A stretch of DNA of 64,000 bases, taken from assembly GCA_029262005.1 (NCBI GenBank), contig JAJDAG010000089.1, positions 52,683 to 116,682 on the forward strand, given 5' to 3'. Within the stretch, counting starts at the first letter, position 1. The number at the start of each line of letters is the position of its first letter. Under the pieces are notes generated by a model. It made no database searches. It saw only the letters and a list, made by a program, of their open reading frames with translations, and was not told where the DNA came from. Positions 62,960 to 64,000 of the stretch are shown in pieces. Origin of the DNA: Candidatus Zhuqueibacterota bacterium. Lineage in GTDB: Bacteria > Zhuqueibacterota > Zhuqueibacteria > Oceanimicrobiales > Oceanimicrobiaceae. A program made the translations under genes and the position numbers.

Positions 62960-63790
62960 ATGTTAAAAGAAGTAATTTCCAGTAGGGAGATAAGCACCGC
63001 CGCTTCATTTGTAAAAGAACAGTGCCGGCTAAGGCCGCAAGTCGGATTGATTCTGGGCTCCGGCCTCGGTTCATTTGCGGATGAAATGGAAAACGTGACT
63101 GTGATTCCAACTGAGACAATTCCGCACTATCCCGTTTCTACGGTTGCGGGGCATGCCGGCAAATGGGTAATCGGTGACATTGCCGGCACGACTGTCCTGG
63201 CTATGAAAGGAAGAATCCATTCATACGAAGGATATTCGCTACAGCGGGTGACGTTCCCCATTCATTTAATGGCGGAGTTTGGTATTCGAAAATTGATCGT
63301 AACCAATGCTGCTGGTGGATTGAACCGCAATTTTAGGCCAGGTGATCTCATGCTCATCAATGACCACATCAATTTAATGCTCGACAATCCTCTGTTCGGA
63401 AAAAATGATGACAGTATCGGCCCACGATTTCCAGATATGTCCGAGCCTTACAGCAGGCAAATGATCCGCCTGGCCGAGACGGTGGGGCGAGATTTAGGCA
63501 TCGCGCTGCAAAAGGGGGTTCTCGGAGCTCTGAAGGGGCCAACTTATGAGTCGGCTGCCGAGGTGCGCATGATGCAACGGCTGGGAATTGATGCGGGCAC
63601 CATGTCCACTGTGCCGGAAGTGATCGCTGCAACTTACCGCGGTTTGCAGGTCTTGGGGATTTCCTGCATTACCAACCTTGGTACCGGCATGAGCACCGAG
63701 AGGCTGAGCCACGATGACGTGACTGAGGTGGCAGATTTGGTACAGGGAAAATTCTCCCGATTGATTAAAGAAATCGTGTCGAGGCTATAA
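62960..63790 (+). CDS. punA: Purine nucleoside phosphorylase
   Basis: 276 residues of the trimeric PNP family. Phosphate and base motifs in order: LILGSGLGSFADE, GRIHSYEGYSLQRV, NAAGGLNRNF, ALKGPTYESAAEVRM and DAGTMSTVPEVIAATY. It splits purine nucleosides with phosphate to ribose-1-phosphate and the free base in purine salvage. The downstream partial gene at 63824 is an ITPase-like protein in the same direction, so a nucleotide-housekeeping set is likely. No strong ribosome site is seen. Confidence 0.94.
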   Translation: MLKEVISSREISTAASFVKEQCRLRPQVGLILGSGLGSFADEMENVTVIPTETIPHYPVSTVAGHAGKWVIGDIAGTTVLAMKGRIHSYEGYSLQRVTFPIHLMAEFGIRKLIVTNAAGGLNRNFRPGDLMLINDHINLMLDNPLFGKNDDSIGPRFPDMSEPYSRQMIRLAETVGRDLGIALQKGVLGALKGPTYESAAEVRMMQRLGIDAGTMSTVPEVIAATYRGLQVLGISCITNLGTGMSTERLSHDDVTEVADLVQGKFSRLIKEIVSRL

Positions 63791-63823
63791 ATACGTGCCG
63801 GGCAAACCGTTTTACAATTTACT

Positions 63824-64000
63824 ATGAAAATTTATATCGCCTCGAAACGCTCACCCAAAATTGATGCTGTCAGAACGATCTTCTCAAAATTTGAGAATGG
63901 ATTCGGAAAAAATGAAGAACAGGAATTTATTCCGTTTTCCGTTAATAGCAATGTCCCGGATATGCCGTTGACCGTGGAAGATCTGATGAATGGGGCCTAC
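63824..64000 (+). CDS. YjjX/DUF84-type inosine/xanthosine triphosphatase, partial (cut by window end)
   Basis: The first 59 residues are visible: MKIYIASKRSPKIDAVRTIF, then VNSNVPDMPLTVEDLMNGAY. This follows the start of YjjX/DUF84 proteins (K-I-x-V-x-S-x-N-P-x-K-I-x-A-V and the later S-x-V-P-x-x-P-L-x-x-E-x-x-x-G-A), which hydrolyse ITP and XTP. It is 33 bp after the PNP gene. The rest lies beyond the window. Confidence 0.7.
   Translation, partial: MKIYIASKRSPKIDAVRTIFSKFENGFGKNEEQEFIPFSVNSNVPDMPLTVEDLMNGAY

Overview
The window looks like a chromosome segment of a Gram-negative bacterium from the Bacteroidota/Chlorobiota/Calditrichota/KSB1 side of the tree. Four secreted proteins end in the type IX secretion (T9SS) type A sorting domain, with the hallmark QNYPNPFNP motif. 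There are also a TonB-dependent receptor with a carboxypeptidase-regulatory-like N-terminal domain, two Omp85-type barrels, many signal peptides and lipoproteins, and GGAG-type ribosome binding sites. The exact phylum cannot be fixed from this sequence alone; Calditrichota or candidate division KSB1 is my inference. I saw no rRNA, tRNA, CRISPR array or complete transposase gene.

Layout. 1-3.3 kb (minus): partial AbgT-type transporter, lgt, and a D-threonine aldolase/D-serine dehydratase-like PLP enzyme. 3.4-11.8 kb (plus): a 58-residue membrane protein, an alginate-export-type porin, then a compact five-gene operon matching the trans-4-hydroxyproline pathway (epimerase, D-hydroxyproline dehydrogenase, DapA-type deaminase, 2-oxoglutarate-semialdehyde dehydrogenase, and its own GntR regulator), followed by an S66 peptidase. 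12-16.4 kb (minus): a Cys-rich small protein, a BNR-repeat lipoprotein with Cys clusters and a TonB receptor, preceded by three tandem TACA-N3-TGTA-like palindromes; I read this as a metal (copper-like) acquisition or handling operon. 16.8-22.7 kb (plus): secreted proteins, including a duplicated pair of which only one keeps the sorting domain, and a protein made of nine DUF5666-type repeats.

22.7-29.3 kb is bracketed by two 233-bp direct repeats that each contain eight 21-bp tandem units. Between them lie a TetR regulator with a clear operator, a membrane protein, a diheme cytochrome c, a membrane-protein fragment, a rifampicin-phosphotransferase-like protein and a REP-like inverted pair. 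An AT-rich stand-alone restriction-like endonuclease follows. 31-39.3 kb (plus): DUF885 lipoprotein, another T9SS protein, a PD40-propeller/amidohydrolase and a periplasmic MsrA-MsrB fusion.

39.4-50.7 kb (minus): metal and envelope genes, namely ArsR-ACR3 for arsenic, a VWA membrane protein, TsaD, two Omp85 barrels, and an SmtB-type regulator with a P1B ATPase and a ZIP transporter. 51-64 kb: AmmeMemoRadiSam radical SAM enzyme, DUF2333, a decayed acetyltransferase/transglutaminase-like pseudogene, DUF4416, pyruvate kinase, enolase, a response regulator-PP2C phosphatase, a VWA lipoprotein, an SRPBCC protein, a secreted Lys-rich repeat protein, purine nucleoside phosphorylase, and the start of an ITPase/XTPase-like gene.

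Most genes are ordinary for the lineage. The parts most worth a second look are the Cys-rich/BNR/TonB operon with its triple operator, the paired 233-bp minisatellite-bearing repeats and the segment they bracket, the REP-like structured elements, and the sorting-domain loss in the duplicated secreted proteins. Gene assignments rest on reading motifs by eye and on knowledge of the families; no database search was run.
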